Assembly: GCF_036370855.1 (NCBI RefSeq)
Contig: NC_088108.1
Location: 14,407,448-14,471,447, forward strand
Reading direction: 5' to 3'
Length of the DNA: 64,000 nucleotides
From: Dromaius novaehollandiae
Lineage: Eukaryota; Chordata; Aves; Casuariiformes; Dromaiidae
A model generated the notes under the pieces. It worked only from the letters and a program-made list of their open reading frames with translations. It was not told the DNA's origin and ran no database searches. A program made the position numbers and the translations under genes. This document shows, in pieces, positions 51,231-64,000 of the stretch. The stretch's first letter is position 1; the number at the start of each line of letters is the position of its first letter.

Positions 51231-54200
51231 GGCTCAGTACTGCTCCTGGCTGTCTGGCCTGCATGTGAGTGACTAAAACTACACATTTCCTGTATCATTG
51301 TCTAATGGTAAAATCTTATAGGAGCTATTAGTATAAGGCAGCAAAAAAGGACCTTGTTTTAGGCCTTTTGTGTCATTTCACTTATCCTTTATTCAACAAA
51401 CAATCATTAGCTTCGGCAAATGTTGCGTGGCTGAGAAAGTGTTGGATTTGCTCTTGCACTTAGGGCTGGGCTGTAACACTGGAAGGTGTTGGGATGGCAG
51501 CATCACGAGACTGTTGGGAATGAACCTCTTGAAGGAAGCGAAGTCGCAGAGTTTTTAAATCCATTCAACAAACCCTTCAGTTTAGCCCCCTGCTAAGGAA
51601 TGGATGGATGAAGGAGAGTTTGGGCCTGTGTGTCTGCTCTTACCCCCCTTAAATGCAAGGTGACCTGGGAGGTAACTTTTCCATAGCTACCTCTAAGGCT
51701 TTGCAAGTGGCTAAGAGCCCACACAGAGATACCCAAAGCTGGAGATGCGGTTGGCCCTGGCCAGACGGGAGAAGCCCACCGCACCGGCTAGTGTGTCAGG
51801 GACAGTGCAGGGCTCCGTGAGGTTTCCTGTCCGAGACATCCAGAACAAGCATATCCGACGGTTGCTCTTCTCCATGCTGCCAAAGGAAATGCCTGCCCTG
51901 GGCCACACAATTTTTTGGCAGGTTTTTTGGGTAGGGGTCCAGAAAGAAGACGAGGTAAGGAGATCTTGGACTGCATGATCCAGGGCTGTGTATCAGACTA
52001 AAGCTCAGAGACCAGGGTCCCATCTGGCTTTGCCACTGGTTTGACACACTCTGTCCTGCTGACTAGGGAGTTTTGAGGCAAGTTTGGACCTCTGTCAGAT
52101 TTTTCCTGGGCTGGTAGGACCATGTGTTGCCCCTTTTCCATGCTGTGCCTTGCAGGTTCAGTCTAGACTGGTATGTTGCCATGCAGTTTGACTCCTGATA
52201 CATTTCCCACTCCTTTACCTTGTACTGGGCAATACCCTTGAGGGATCAGCTCTGCTGATGAGCGATTAGAGGCACATCCCTTGCTATTTATCCTGCTGTG
52301 AAAGCCAACTTCTCTTAGTCAAGGCTTGTATTTATAGATGAAGTTGCTCTGGTGAAACAGCAACTCTGACACAGGCATCCAGCAAAATTACACCTCTGTG
52401 ACAATATTTATAGCTCCTGGAGAGAGCCTCTTTATCACTGACCTGAGCTTCGAGGAGTTACAAGCCAGCTGTAGCAGAGCATCCAAGGATTTCTTTTTGT
52501 CACAACACAACCTTCTTGCGGATTGGTGTAATGTCGCAGTGCAAACTTCTGATCTCTGACTCAGGCCTTGGCACCTGGATGACGAGATGGCCTTTGTGAC
52601 TGCAGCAGAAAATTGTATTTCTCTATTCCACTCCCTCCGGCTTAGTAATGGACAGGATTACTGTTTCCTCTGCCTCTTCCCTGCTACTCTGCATGCCTTA
52701 GGGGGTCAGGGGAAGAGCATAGTTTTATTATGTAGCCCTGCCTCTGCAGTCTTGTTTTTGGAGCTCCTGCAAGATCTGAATAGTTCACAAAAGCCCAGGT
52801 AGGGCCTTGACGCTCTGGTGTCAGAGCTGAGTGCAACAAATTGGGAATTGCTTGTGGATTTGCTTAAGGTACAGACAAAAACTCAGCTGCTGCAGCAATC
52901 TCTGGGTGAAATCTCTGGCTCAAATTGTGTGAAGCACATAGATAATCTTCTGGTTCTTCCTGGCCTTGAAACACAGGAAAACAGCAAAAGCTTGATGCTG
53001 TACCAGTGGGATTCAACTTTGTGAATCTAGGCTTTAAAGAGCTCTTTTGCTCTTCACAGCGACTGTCAGAGTGGCATGTTGAGGCTTCATGGTTATTGTC
53101 AGAGTGTTTCCTGGACAATATGTGCTCAGGTTATGCACTCAAAAGATGTTTTCTCCAACTGCCAGGCTGACGCATTCAACTGCAGGCCCAAAGACATTTC
53201 CTTAAGAACCTGTGTTACTAAAGAAAAAGTGAAGTCCTTAGCAGCAGTGTGTGAGGACTTGAAAGGGACAGTCGGTTAACCCCTTGCTGAGGTGGAGGCA
53301 GGACAGCGGAGAAGGCTTGGCACAGAGGTGCCCAGGCTCTGCTCAGCATAACAGCATCACACGGGCAGCCCCACTGGTGCCATTACACTGCCCACATCAA
53401 GTCCTGTACCTGCTGTAGCATGCTCAGGAGTTTGTGATTTCAAGAGTCCTCTTTAAAATCCCAGGGCCTTGTAGGCTCTGCTGCCAAAGGCTCTGGGTTG
53501 CCTTTTCTACCTGGTGTCTTCACCCCTGGGCAGCTGGGGGCAGCTGGAGGCTGCAGCGTGCAAAACCATCCACACGATGGAGGGGGCTGTAACCTTGAGG
53601 TGCAACCATAATTCAGCTTCTGCAAGAATACCAGCTCGAACATTCCTGCACCAGCTCCTCAGTAATGTGGACGGGCAGCTAGTTTGGCTTGAGCCTGCAT
53701 TGGGGCTGGTTCTAGACAACAGTGTAAATGGACCTGAGCAGACCAAAGCTGGCGTGTAATAACCACCTGAGCACTTGAATATGAGATGTGCATAGCCAGT
53801 TTGAAGCTTTTTTCTGCCATACAGTTTCCAGAGTGGGTCCAGAGGCAGAAATGACCTATTTTCTAGATTTGGTTTTGTGCAGGCAAACTCTTGTAAAGAA
53901 GCCATCCCAAGAGGCAGAAATCTTCAGAGATCACCTTATCTCCCTGCATTTCTGCCATCATGGGCTGAAATCTCCTGGGGCTGGGGGAGGATGTAATGAG
54001 AATTCAGTGCTGGCAGATTCAGTGCAGGGATTCTAGAAGCAATTTGGCTTCAAACTCAAACCTGAGCAATTAAACCTAACCTAGATTTGCACACAGCCTA
54101 AACCATAAACACTAGCTATTTGGCCTGACTGTGGTTATTAACAAACCTCCTAGAGGAGAAATCAGGACAAGAATCAAGCAATATCCCTGGCATAAACAAA

Positions 54201-54895
54201 GTCGGTTCTGCTGTGCAGGATGCTGTCATGTTTTTGTACCACATATACACCAAGGGATTATTACATTTGCGTCCCAGGATTTGGACTGAAACTCTAGCTC
54301 ATCCTGCAGCACGACGCAGGTAACGACGGGGGCTCTAATGACACATCAAAGGCTTCGCTAAGCTCCTGGTAACCATGAGAACGAAGCTGAAGAGGTTTGT
54401 TGTAGTCAGCCCTGGGAGAGGTATGTTTAGCCTGATTCACGCTTCTTGCCATTGTGTTGAGCAGTTCAAAGGACTTCCTATGACTCTAAAGAGAAAAGCA
54501 TGGGTTCTTTCCTGGGTGTTCCACTTCTGGTGCAGTTGTGCCAGCAAAGCAATGAGAGAGCACAAAGAGTTTGCAGTCTGATTTCAAGACAGTTCTGAAT
54601 TAGTTATTGCTAGTGACTGGGACAGATGAGCTGAAGGATAGAACAGCTGGATTATGTGATTGCTGACAGCGTGGCTATTTTTCACATGCTGTTTAGGCTT
54701 TAAAACGACATTTCAGGGCTCAGATGTCTGGACTGGAACAGCGCATCAGAACAATGAAGCAAACCTCTGAGGCTACCTGGCCATAAGCTCCCTTGTATAG
54801 GGTTGGGGGTAAAGAGCATTTCTGCAACAGGCTCTTTTACCTGCATGCTGCAGAGGCTGTGGTAATTGCCTGGGAAGTGAGATGCCTGATCTTAT

Positions 54896-54910
54896 GATAG
54901 ATAGATAGAT
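54896..54910 (+). repeat. Short (GATA)n microsatellite
   Basis: Nearly four GATA units, followed by related CAGATGATAG sequence, lie in intron 5. The tract is too short to be remarkable. Confidence 0.8.
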
Positions 54911-57900
54911 CAGATGATAGTCTGATATTTTATTAGGTAAAGCATATGGTGCTGAGGACTTCTTAGCCAGAAACAGGCCAGGGCAAGAAAGGCTGGAGGT
55001 AAAGCGGAAGGGGGGTGACATGTACGTTCCCGAGCAGCAGTTGATTCCACAACCCATGTAAATACCTCTGCTAATTAGTGCTCTGAAAGCTGAGTGTGTG
55101 CAAGAAGGGCTGGAGAAGAAGGACCGGGGAGGGGCAGTAAATAGCCGAGGCGTGTCAGGGTCCCAGGGCCACAGAGAAGTGAGCAGCAGCGCACAGCAGC
55201 GGAGCCATGGGAAAGACATCTCAGAGCGCCAGCATGCCCTGCACACGTGGGGCCACAGCGAAGAGAGCGCAGGCAAGGGAGCACATCTGAGAGAAGGAAT
55301 GCCTGTACACCTTTCCCCTTCAGCAAGAAAGCTCACTCTCTTCACAAGTTATCTGTAAATGTGCTGACTCCTGACCAGCCAAAATTGCTGAACAGACGCA
55401 TCGTGCTGGAGTGATTTGGCTGTTCCTTTTTTATTTAATTTCAGGAGACTTAAAAACTCCTTCAGTTGTGGGTGGAGAAGGTGGCAGATTAGGTTGCTTT
55501 TTCAGTGGTTTGTTGATGGATTTATTGTTTCTTTGTCATTGTTTACTGGTTCAGCTAACAAAGCACACTTTAGCTTTAAAATTGTGACTGCTACTTTCCC
55601 ACACAACTCCAAGGTCCTCCAGCATCACTATAATGTTGTCCACTTCCCTTGACAGCACTTGCTCTTGGCAGCCATGGCCTGGAGCAGGCAGGAGGGTACA
55701 GCCAGGGCTGGCTTGTGCCCAGCTGATTTTTGCTGCTGTCCTGGCCCTGGTGAGGGCAAAGCCAGGCCAAAGGCCTTGGTGGTGTTTCTGGCAGCACTAA
55801 ATGGTATTCTAGCACTGGACCTGCAGCCTGGCACCTTTCAGCTGTCCGTGTTCAGCCTTTTCCAGTGGCTATTAATTACAGCCAAAATTTGCAGTCAGTC
55901 CAGTGGATGAAAAAAGACCTTTCTGGTTTTGGGGAATTCAGGACATGTCAGAAGAAAAGCGCTGATCAGAAGGAGAGGCCCTTTGGAAAGGTTGACTTTG
56001 GGGACACCCAGCTAAGATCCTTTTGAAACACTAAGGCAATCAGTGAAGCCAAGGAAGGAAAAGGAGGGTTAAAAGGAAAAGGCTTGCGTGACCTCCTGAG
56101 GGTGGCAGGGGGAATGCTGAATTTTGTGCGCAAAGGCACCAACATTATCTTTATGCCAATGACAGTGACAAATATTAGAAGCAAAAAAATCCATTGCACT
56201 TGGAAAAGAGACAGAAAGAATTGAATGGTGAGATCGTGAGGACATGCTCAAAGTGCTTACAAACGATGAATTTCCCCAAGTAAGTTTCTAGCTGACAGAA
56301 GAAAGCATCATGCAAGGAACGGAACAGAAGGAGCAAAGCTGCCTAGTCTGCTGTTTGCTGCCAGGTTTTTAAACCTGCTTCTTGAAATCCTAATCTTCAT
56401 ACAGATTACAAAAGAGAGGCATCAAATGGAAGGAGAAGTTGGTTGGTGGTGGCACTTGAGTCCCCAGGAGAAAATGATATCAGCAATGTGATTGTAGGCT
56501 TGTGGAAATCACTGTCAGTCTTTCCATTGACTTCAGTGGGTTTTGGATGAGATCCTGAAGTGATCAGTTCTGTTTCTCTGTCATCAGAACAGGTGCAATG
56601 GGTCCAGAAGTGAAGAACAGCACAAGTCGAAGGGAGCAATTTGTTTCTGAGGCAGTTACTTTGGACCACATGGTGGGTCCCTGGCAGGCTGAGGAAGCCG
56701 AGCTGGGGCAGGCTGTAATGCAGGCAGGAATTCATTGTCAGCTCTCGGTCAGTAGAGCAATTCCCACACGGCAGGGTGGTTGCTAGCCGTATGCATGGGT
56801 TTAGAAAGGGTTTGTCAGAGAAGGGAAGGCCCTTGGTCTCCAGAGCACGCAATAGCTTGGATGCAGCCTTGAATCACGAAAACCGTAAGCCGCTGGGTGC
56901 TCGGAGAGAAGAGCAAGGAGCGGATTGCTCTGAATGGACATGGATCTTGTACTCCTCTGTAAGTATCCACTGGTCCCTATCAGAAGGGAGACTGCCTGTG
57001 TAGACCCATTAAACCTGCTGTGATTACCCTGGCTAGAGTACGAAGAACTGCTTCAGCAATGGTTGGGTTGGATGAGAGCCCTTGGGACCCAAGAGGGAAT
57101 GGTGACTCAGCAGCCAGCCCCTCGGGGCTTCAGTGTAGCTAGTGCTTGGGGGGACTTTGGGACCATGTCTTGCTGCTGCTGGATAGTTAAGAGCTGTTTA
57201 CCAGCACCAAGCCTGTCCTGATTGTGGAGTTGTTTCTCTTTCCTTTGCCAGGCTTCTACAAGGGTAGGTCTGAGATTTCCGCAGAGTATAATCTACCCTG
57301 CGGCACTGTACCCCTGTGACCACTGCAAGGGGATGGCATGCTTCAGCTCTCTGGCATTGCAACGGGCAAATTCACTGAGGCACAGTCTGGATTTTACACC
57401 CCTGCTGTGGGTGCCCTGGTCATGCAGGAGGGTTTGGCCCCATTGAAGTTACGGCAGCTTCCAGCTCTGCTTCTCTGCTTCTTTATGTAATGTCTCTGCC
57501 TGTCCCTTGCAAGGAGGTCTGGTCAGCAATGCCAGCTCTCATATATACTTTAAAAGAAGTAGGTGTGTCTTCAAGTCTTACAGATTTGACAGGATGAAAG
57601 GGAGACATGGAGTACTGGAGGAAGTTAGGTTTTCCCGGTGGTGCATCCCGTGTTGTGCGCTTTGCTCGCACACACCGAAAAGCAGCTGAGGGAAATGCAG
57701 GAGCAGGGATGCTCTGAAGCTCTTTCCAGAGCATTTCTTAGCCCTGCAGGAAGGTAAGGATTCCTGGGGATTAAACCTACCACGACCTTCAGGTTGGATG
57801 TGAGTCAATACCCAGCTCTGAAATCACAAGGTTCGCGTCCTCACCTGCCAGAGCAGACTTCCTAGCTGGTGGGGAGTTTCCAGCACCGTCTCTTCAGTGC

Positions 57901-59510
57901 ACTCACCGCTGGCCACGCGCAGCTGTGCGGCTGCTTTTCGCGTGCCTTGCAGAGCGCACGGGCCCCGCTTGTCACAGCACCATGTGCTGCCCCGCAGCCG
58001 CCACCGCTGCAGCGGCCGTCCTCCCAGGGCCCGAGGTGGGGGCTGGCCGGGCGCGAGGCAGCCAGCAGACACCCATGCGTGGCTGCAGAGGCCCCCGGAG
58101 CCCCCAGACCACATCGCTTCTATTTTGTTTTCCCAAAGAGATTTCTAGAGTGTTTTGGGAAGTGCTTATTTTTGTCCAACAAAACTCTTCGATGGCAACT
58201 TTAAAAACCAGCTTCTTTTCCAGGATCATTTAAAGTTTGTCCACGTGAAAGAAACCCAAATTTTATTTGTTCTGCTTAAGCAAAATCTGACCCTTTATTT
58301 TTTGCAGGGTTTGTTTGGTGTTCACCTAAGCCTGAGTTTTTCTCTGTGAAGAATAACTTACTTGAAACTTTCCAGTTTGTTAAAAGGCTATTTTCCACTT
58401 AAAGGAAAATGTCTCGATAGAAGCTTTCCCCTATTCCTCTTGACCTGACTTTTCCACAAGCCACCTTCAGCCTTAGTTCTGTTCGCTTGCCCTTTGCATC
58501 TGTCTGTTGCTCCTGCCACATTTTATTTGTTACTTTGCCGAGCGTTCAGAAGTGGTTTCCTTTACTGACCAAACAGATCCTTTAGAGGAGATCATATCTG
58601 ACATGTCCTGCTCCCCTTCCAAAGCTGCAGGTTTTACAGTACTGCAAGAAAGAGCATGAGTTTAGAGCTACTCTTTAGTAGAGCCTTTTGCAACACATCC
58701 TTTTACGTCTGGCCCTGTGTTCTCTAGCTTGCTCATATCGTAGTTGTGCCTCCCTCAAGCAACTGCTTCATGACAAGGTATCCCACAGAGATTTGGTGGA
58801 TGTGTAACATGCACAAGCTGTCCTACACTCCCCCAGATAGCACCAGGACACACAGTTGTGCATTTTCCTGCGTGCATCCTCTGCAGTGCCATGGGCGAAA
58901 GGGAAGAGCCGGGAAGGGAGGCTAAGCTGCTCCTCTCCCACCAGCCCCAGTGCTCAGAGGTGCATGTTGCACCTTGGTGCAACAGCTGTGACTTCATGAC
59001 TCTGTTTTGCTCCAGTGGTTAACTTTGTTCAACAAGCCCAGCAACAGTGTGGTTTCTTGACTAAATAATCTATCAGCCCTCAGCTCCTTCCAACCATGTG
59101 GAAGAAAAGGCCATGTTCTGTGTCGCTGGAAGCCCTTTTGCTTTGCTTTCCAGCGTGGTCCATGAGTTGTCCCCTGGCACAGGTTGCACCAGGCATTAAT
59201 GAGCTCTTTGTGCGCAGTGCATAAGCAAACAGAAGTCCTGGGCTTTGGCAGATTTTCCGATTGTACTGAGTGAATAAAGATGAACTCTGTCAATAGGGTT
59301 GAGTTTATAAAATAGGAAAGGTGGCCAGATCTGCATGCCTGCTGTTCTCTCCACAGCTGATGGCCTGCTGCCCAGAGACCCACAGTTAGTGACCACATTG
59401 AAGCTTTTGTCGCTTTTGACAGATGCAGGGCAAAGATGCCATGACAGAAGGGCCAGGTGGGAGCCTCCATGGCCATGTGTTTTTGATTATGCCTATTCTT
59501 TGTATTGTAG

Positions 59511-59593
59511 ACTAACGATTCACGCAGAGTGCCCCATGCACCTGGAGGACTTCCCAATGGACGTGCATGCTTGCCCACTGAAATTTGGGAGCT
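59511..59593 (+). CDS. GABRA3: GABRA3 exon 6 (83 nt): Cys-loop
   Basis: The exon completes Arg167, encodes residues 168-194 and gives the first base of Tyr195. It contains the whole signature Cys-loop of pentameric ligand-gated channels: Cys174 and Cys188 with exactly 13 residues between them ([15 protein letters not shown]), including the invariant Phe-Pro and Asp. In the protein this loop touches the membrane part and helps couple ligand binding to channel opening. [20 protein letters not shown] is alpha-3 wording. The acceptor is TTTGTATTGTAG and the donor is GCT|GTAAGT, phase 1. The open frame around it extends into intron on both sides and is not itself a gene. Confidence 0.98.
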
Positions 59594-62500
59594 GTAAGTA
59601 CCCTGATCAGTCTGTGCGAGGAGGTGTGTACAGAGCTAAAGAACAGTCCTTTGTGTGGCTAGTGTCTTCTGATATTTTATTAACAGTGTTATTAATGACA
59701 GCATTATTGCTAATGATGACATGACCAAAGTATTTCACATGTGCAATTTCTGGCATCATCAGGAATGGACAGAGAGCATACCCATGGGTGGTTCAGGTTC
59801 ACAAGACGGGTTACACACCTGTGTTTTTTCTGTATGTTTACTAGATAAGTAAATGGGAAGAGCAGCTTCCCGTTGCCCTCCCTGCCTTCGCTAGGTAATG
59901 CTGCCTCTTCAGCACTGCCTCAGCAGGACCTGCGTTGGTGAACTCAGAGATGCTTTTCATTCATCATCAGATGATTCTTGGGGCTTGGGACTCAAATTTG
60001 GGAAGACAACAGTGGTGTCTGCTGCCAGGTGTCCTGTCCAGCTTCCTTGAACTACTCCTGCTGATCTGCTGGGAGTCTGAAAGCTCTGTTTTTTCTGGCT
60101 GCAGGCTCCCGTGGATCTGGCAAATTCCATTCTGTAAGGCAGGCCACATGTAAGTGAAGGGCTTGGACACTCTGGTCCCAGACCTAACACCCAAGGGTTC
60201 TGGTTTAGGGAGGATTTGCAGACTTATGGCAAACTAAAAACAGCTCCCAGCTTTCCAGACTTGCTGCTGCTTGTCTGCCTGGGCTTCCCCATATCTTGCC
60301 TGGGAACTAGGTTCCCTCCTCTCCCCTGTGTGCAAATTGCATTTCTTTTCTTTTGGTTTTGATCCAAAGGGACTGAGAACCAAATTCCAAACCACTGAAG
60401 TTCACCATAATGTGGAAGTAATTTCCCAATTCAGCTCTGCAGGTCCTACGAACTAAGTGCCACTCTCAACCTACACCTGCATTAGATGAAAGAGTTGCCT
60501 ACTTCCAGCTAAATAAGCTGAACGAGCCCCTACCAATGATCTCCCTTCCGGACTCTGAGAAAACAGACAAAGCACAGACTTTCTAAACGGATACTTCCTA
60601 TCCTATAACCATTTGGGATTTGTAGTTAACTAAGGAGAAAGTGGAAAAGTTTGATTGACACCAAAAAAATCATGTTTATCATGTGCATCTGCTCTCTGCC
60701 TCATGACACAAGGCATCCGTGAAGCTGGATTATTCAAAACTACTAAAAGGAAGTAATTTCTTATGCAGCATCTAATTAAATGTGGAACTCATTGCCGCAA
60801 GACATCACCAAGGCCAGTAAATTAGCAGGCCTTAGAGAAGGATGAATTATTAATGTTAATTGACCTTGTGAGAAGGGACGTTAAACCTCATACCTCAGGC
60901 ATAAACTCTGGGATTATTCTAAGACTTTCATGAAGGCAGATTACTGCACATCTAGTTGCTTATAATGTTTCTTGGTGAGGAAAAGAGATTAATATGTGCA
61001 TTTCTGTTGGAACATCCCTTGGGGTTCTTCTGGGTATTTTTACTGATTTAGCCTTTGAATGATGGAAGTTTTGACAAAAGCAGCTCAAAGAGCTGTCCTT
61101 GATTAATATTTGCATGGGTGTTTTTAAAGAGCCCATCAGAATAGCATCTGAGCACACTTCTGGTATAATGGAATAGGATTAAAACAGTGTACACACTGAA
61201 AAGCCCTCCACAACTAGGAGCTGCTCATTTGCAAGAAGTTTATGGTGGGTTAGATTTGTACATAGAAGGGCAGTGCCAGTGTGCCTCTACTTCGCCACAT
61301 GTATTCTTCGAAGGACAGCTGAATTTGCCTCAGTGACCGCTTTCCAGTGATCCCAGCAAGCTGAATGGCTCCTCAGTGGCCTCCTGGCCCTGAGCCACAG
61401 TGGTAGCCACACAGAGAGGGAAGGCAGAGAGCTCACTGAGGAAGTAAGGGGGCCAGGCACTTAAAACAGCTTCAGCTGCTCACGTGCAGGCCTTGTGCTC
61501 ACACTGTTCCTTGGACTAGAGGTGCAGTGGACCTGACAGCTTTATCGGCCTCCATACTCCCTAGGAGGTGGATGTACACAGCAGAGAGCCACCCTTTCTG
61601 AGAGAGTCATAGAGGTTGGTACAGCAGCTGTCTGAGACTAGGACAGCAGAAGATGTTACTGGAATTCTTTCTACCACATGTCAAGGAACTGTCCCTGTTT
61701 GGATTGTACTAGGCTGCATTGCAAGCTTAGGCATTAAACAGAACCAAATAGCTTTGGATTCAAGTTCTCATGCCTTGGCTACGTGACATCAGAGACACTT
61801 CTGTCCCAGAGGACCAGATTAATAGACTGCAGTATTTTCAGGCATCATGGCAAAGTGGCCAGCAGCGAAACTGTGGGCACATTTCCTCTGTTGACTGAGG
61901 TTGGCCATGGGTGAACCATGACTTGCATGGCAGAGGGTGCTACCCATCGGAGTGGAGGTGCGTTGGCAGAGCTGTATGAAGCAGAAAGGAGTTCTCCAGG
62001 ACCATCTGGAGAGCTGGAAGGAGTGGCTGGAAAACAGTGTTGCACATCAAGTGAGAGGTGCTGGCCTGCATCAGAAGTGCTTAGGCAGCACTGTGGCGTG
62101 CTCAGAAACATTGGCTGATCATCAAAACCACACACCCTCCTTCTCGCAGTGCCTGCTTAGCATTCGACAGGTTTACCGAAACCTACAGTGCAGGAATAAC
62201 TATGATTGTTTTAAAAATTTCAGAGAAATCTGGTTGTCCCCAGAAACAATCTTCCACAAAGCAGGGTCTGAGAGATTTCCTGAGCTGAACTGAACTGTTG
62301 CTGAACCACACAGATGATACCTTAATGTCTTAACAGGAGAAGCTGATGGAACAAATGAATGAAAAGCTTCTTGAACTTTGAACAGTGAACTTTGTTCCTG
62401 CCTAAAAAGGTGGTACAGAGTGGACATGAGGCTTGGACTTTACGGGGAGTCCATAGCTCCTAATAGAGTCTGGAGAGACCCTATTTCTGAACAGCATAGG

Positions 62501-63430
62501 GCTGGCAGTACAGAGAGCATGCGGGTTGCACTGGGAAAGAGAGCGGATACAGGGACAAGCAGGGGTTTGGCCACGAATGCTTGTGAATGCGATTGTAAAT
62601 GTATTTTAGAGGCGTTTGCGTATGGCGAGCTGGGGAAGTGGGGTAGAGGGGGGAACTTGCAAGTCGCTGGAGGGCTGCCTCGGCTCTGGGCCCCGCGTTG
62701 CCTCTCGCAGCGGCTCGGCAGCTCTCGCGTGCTGTCGCTGCGGCGATGCGCAGGCAGGCTCGTCTCAGCGCTGCGTTCCCTCGCTGCCTGGCGCACTAGC
62801 CTGCAGGCTGGCAAGCGCGGGGCGTGCAGGGGCATGCGAAAAGCATACTGGTGGAAGGGAACGCGGCCTCCGAGGCTGAGCGGCTTGGGAGAGGGTTGCT
62901 CCTGAGCAAGGGTAGAGATTTTTAACTTTCTCTCCTTAAGTAAACAGCCTAAAATTAAGCCCTGCTTGTGTTTAACCTTTAGTGGATGCATCCCACAGAC
63001 TTGTTGCTTATTAGGTGAATTAGCCTGAACAAAGCTGGAGCGACAGGGACTGGAGACGCTTGGAGGAGCAGCTGCATAGGGGCAGAGCAGCACAGGGAGC
63101 TCCCTTGCAGCCTGCTGGCCTGGACAGCTTCCCGTTTTGCCTCTGCTTGGAGCCAGCCCTTGCGGTGTTAGCCTGTCCAGGGCACGGCGTTGCTCTCTAC
63201 AACATAGCTCTGCCCCTCTCTTCCCTCCAGCTCCCTTCCAAAAACTCCAGCTCCCCCTTGCTCATTTGATTAACATTTTCTAAACTGCCTTTGTCTCTAG
63301 CCGTGCTTGGCTGTGCTCATCCATGTGGCTCCGAGAAATACACAGTAGGGATGAATTTGGCCGCAGGCTAATTTTGGTATATTTTAGATCAGCCAGAAGC
63401 ATGAACCTCTTTCTGCTTTCTGCTCTGCAG
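59594..63430 (+). other. GABRA3: GABRA3 intron 6
   Basis: The intron is 3,837 bases, GTAAGT to CTGCAG, phase 1. It holds a worn CR1-like fragment near 60745-60880, an octamer site at 61108 and a CpG-rich patch at about 62640-62870. No extra exon is recognised. Confidence 0.85.
60745..60880 (+). repeat. Ancient CR1/L3-like LINE fragment
   Basis: ATGTGGAACTCATTGCCGCAAGACATCACC, followed by GGCCAGTAAATTAGCAGG, resembles the internal 3' part of CR1-superfamily LINEs (tgtggaactcactgccacaggatg, then a stretch on spouse lines of tagcaggctt). It is strongly diverged and lacks the terminal repeat, so the class is tentative. Confidence 0.45.
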
Positions 63431-63574
63431 ATGCCTACACAAAGACAGAGGTGATCTACACCTGGACACTGGGGAAAGATAAATCAGTGGAAGTAGCAAA
63501 GGGTGGATCACGGCTGAACCAGTACGACCTGCTGGGCCATGTTGTTGGCACAGAGATGGTTCGATCCAGCACAG
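63431..63574 (+). CDS. GABRA3: GABRA3 exon 7 (144 nt): loops B/C region
   Basis: The exon completes Tyr195, encodes residues 196-242 and ends with the first base of Gly243; 144 bases is the usual size. It starts with the loop B stretch ([12 protein letters not shown]) and ends at the start of loop C (MVRSSTG). Glu236 corresponds to alpha-1 Gly200, the position where Glu in alpha-2/3/5 lowers affinity for alpha-1-selective benzodiazepine-site ligands. Ser240 and Thr242 match alpha-1 Ser204 and Thr206 of the binding pocket. [20 protein letters not shown] and LLGHVVGTE are alpha-3 wording. The acceptor is TCTGCAG and the donor is ACAG|GTACTT, phase 1. The next coding exon (expected to begin with EYVVMTTHF-like sequence before TM1) is not in the window. 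Confidence 0.98.
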
Positions 63575-64000
63575 GTACTTGAAGGACCAGGAAGGGACAC
63601 CTGGGCTGAGTGCTGTCAGGTGGGATGGACCCATGGGCTTTTAATGCCACAGTTTGGCATAAATATAGGGGCAGTGCCTGTAGTCAGTGAAACACTGCAA
63701 TACTTCCCAAGCCACATGCTTTTGGAGAATATAGTTGGGGATGTCTGGGGTAATCACCAAGAGGCAGTAAAGTGCTTAGCTTTCTGTGGCTTCCACTGGG
63801 AGTGCCTTATTGCCTATACCCTCTGGAAAATTATGGTTTCAAACATCAAAAAATGATTTGTGGTGTGGAAAATTTGCCCCATCTTGCCAAGCTGGTTCTC
63901 AGTACTGTGGGTTCATTTGTCTTGGATCTCTTTCTAATCCCTCAGGAGAGTATTGCAGCAGGGGAGGTGAATGTAACATGATGTTCAATATGATTTTCAC
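63575..64000 (+). other. GABRA3: Start of GABRA3 intron 7
   Basis: The sequence from the donor GTACTT to the window edge is noncoding. I looked for the next alpha exon (153 nt, leading into TM1) and did not find it, so the gene continues to the right of the window. Confidence 0.85.

Noticed and set aside
59335..59724. 129-codon open frame containing exon 6, read as a stand-alone gene
   Set aside because: Only 59511-59593 is coding; the flanks are intron with clear acceptor and donor signals.
62440..63093. 217-codon minus-strand open frame in intron 6
   Set aside because: It covers a CpG-rich patch, has no recognisable domain and lies inside an intron of the opposite strand.
63575..64000. 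Next GABRA3 exon (TM1) and the alpha-3 RNA-editing site in TM3
   Set aside because: No EYVVMTTHF-like or TM-coding sequence occurs before the window edge; both lie outside.

Overview
The window is vertebrate nuclear DNA, most likely from a bird (or another sauropsid). The signs are interrupted genes with GT-AG introns, CpG islands, worn CR1-type LINE 3' ends and MIR-like SINE fragments. I see no operons, no prokaryotic signals and no rRNA, tRNA or CRISPR array.

It holds one gene that I can support: the 5' half of GABRA3, the alpha-3 subunit of the GABA-A receptor, on the plus strand. Six coding exons fit together in frame, with lengths (68, 221, 83 and 144 nt in the middle) and phases typical of GABA-A alpha genes: 13391-13479 (signal peptide), 17624-17745, 46287-46354, 50436-50656, 59511-59593 and 63431-63574. 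Together they encode about 242 complete residues, from the initiator Met to just before the first membrane segment. The exons for TM1-TM4 and the intracellular loop lie beyond the right edge.

Layout: 1-2.9 kb is upstream sequence with no supported gene. A strong CpG island at about 2.87-4.06 kb is the likely promoter, and a good splice donor at 3569 suggests a noncoding first exon ending at 3568. Intron 1 (about 9.8 kb) contains a long pyrimidine tract, a worn minisatellite and a CR1 end. The signal-peptide exon sits in a second GC-rich block. Intron 3 is the longest (28.5 kb) and contains an internal CpG-rich block at about 30.9-31.4 kb, which is the best candidate for an unannotated alternative promoter or noncoding transcript. 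Introns 4-6 contain old SINE fragments and further CpG-rich patches.

The encoded part is the extracellular ligand-binding domain. It keeps the Cys-loop, the complementary-face GABA contacts (Phe100, Arg102), the histidine needed for benzodiazepine sensitivity (His137) and the Glu236 that separates alpha-3 pharmacology from alpha-1. Its N-terminus is shorter than that of the human protein.

I found no new gene system. The most unusual noncoding signals are an apparent excess of the octamer ATGCAAAT (nine copies counted by eye, three of them in or near intron 2), the CpG block inside intron 3, and the low-complexity G/C tracts flanking the promoter and the first coding exon.
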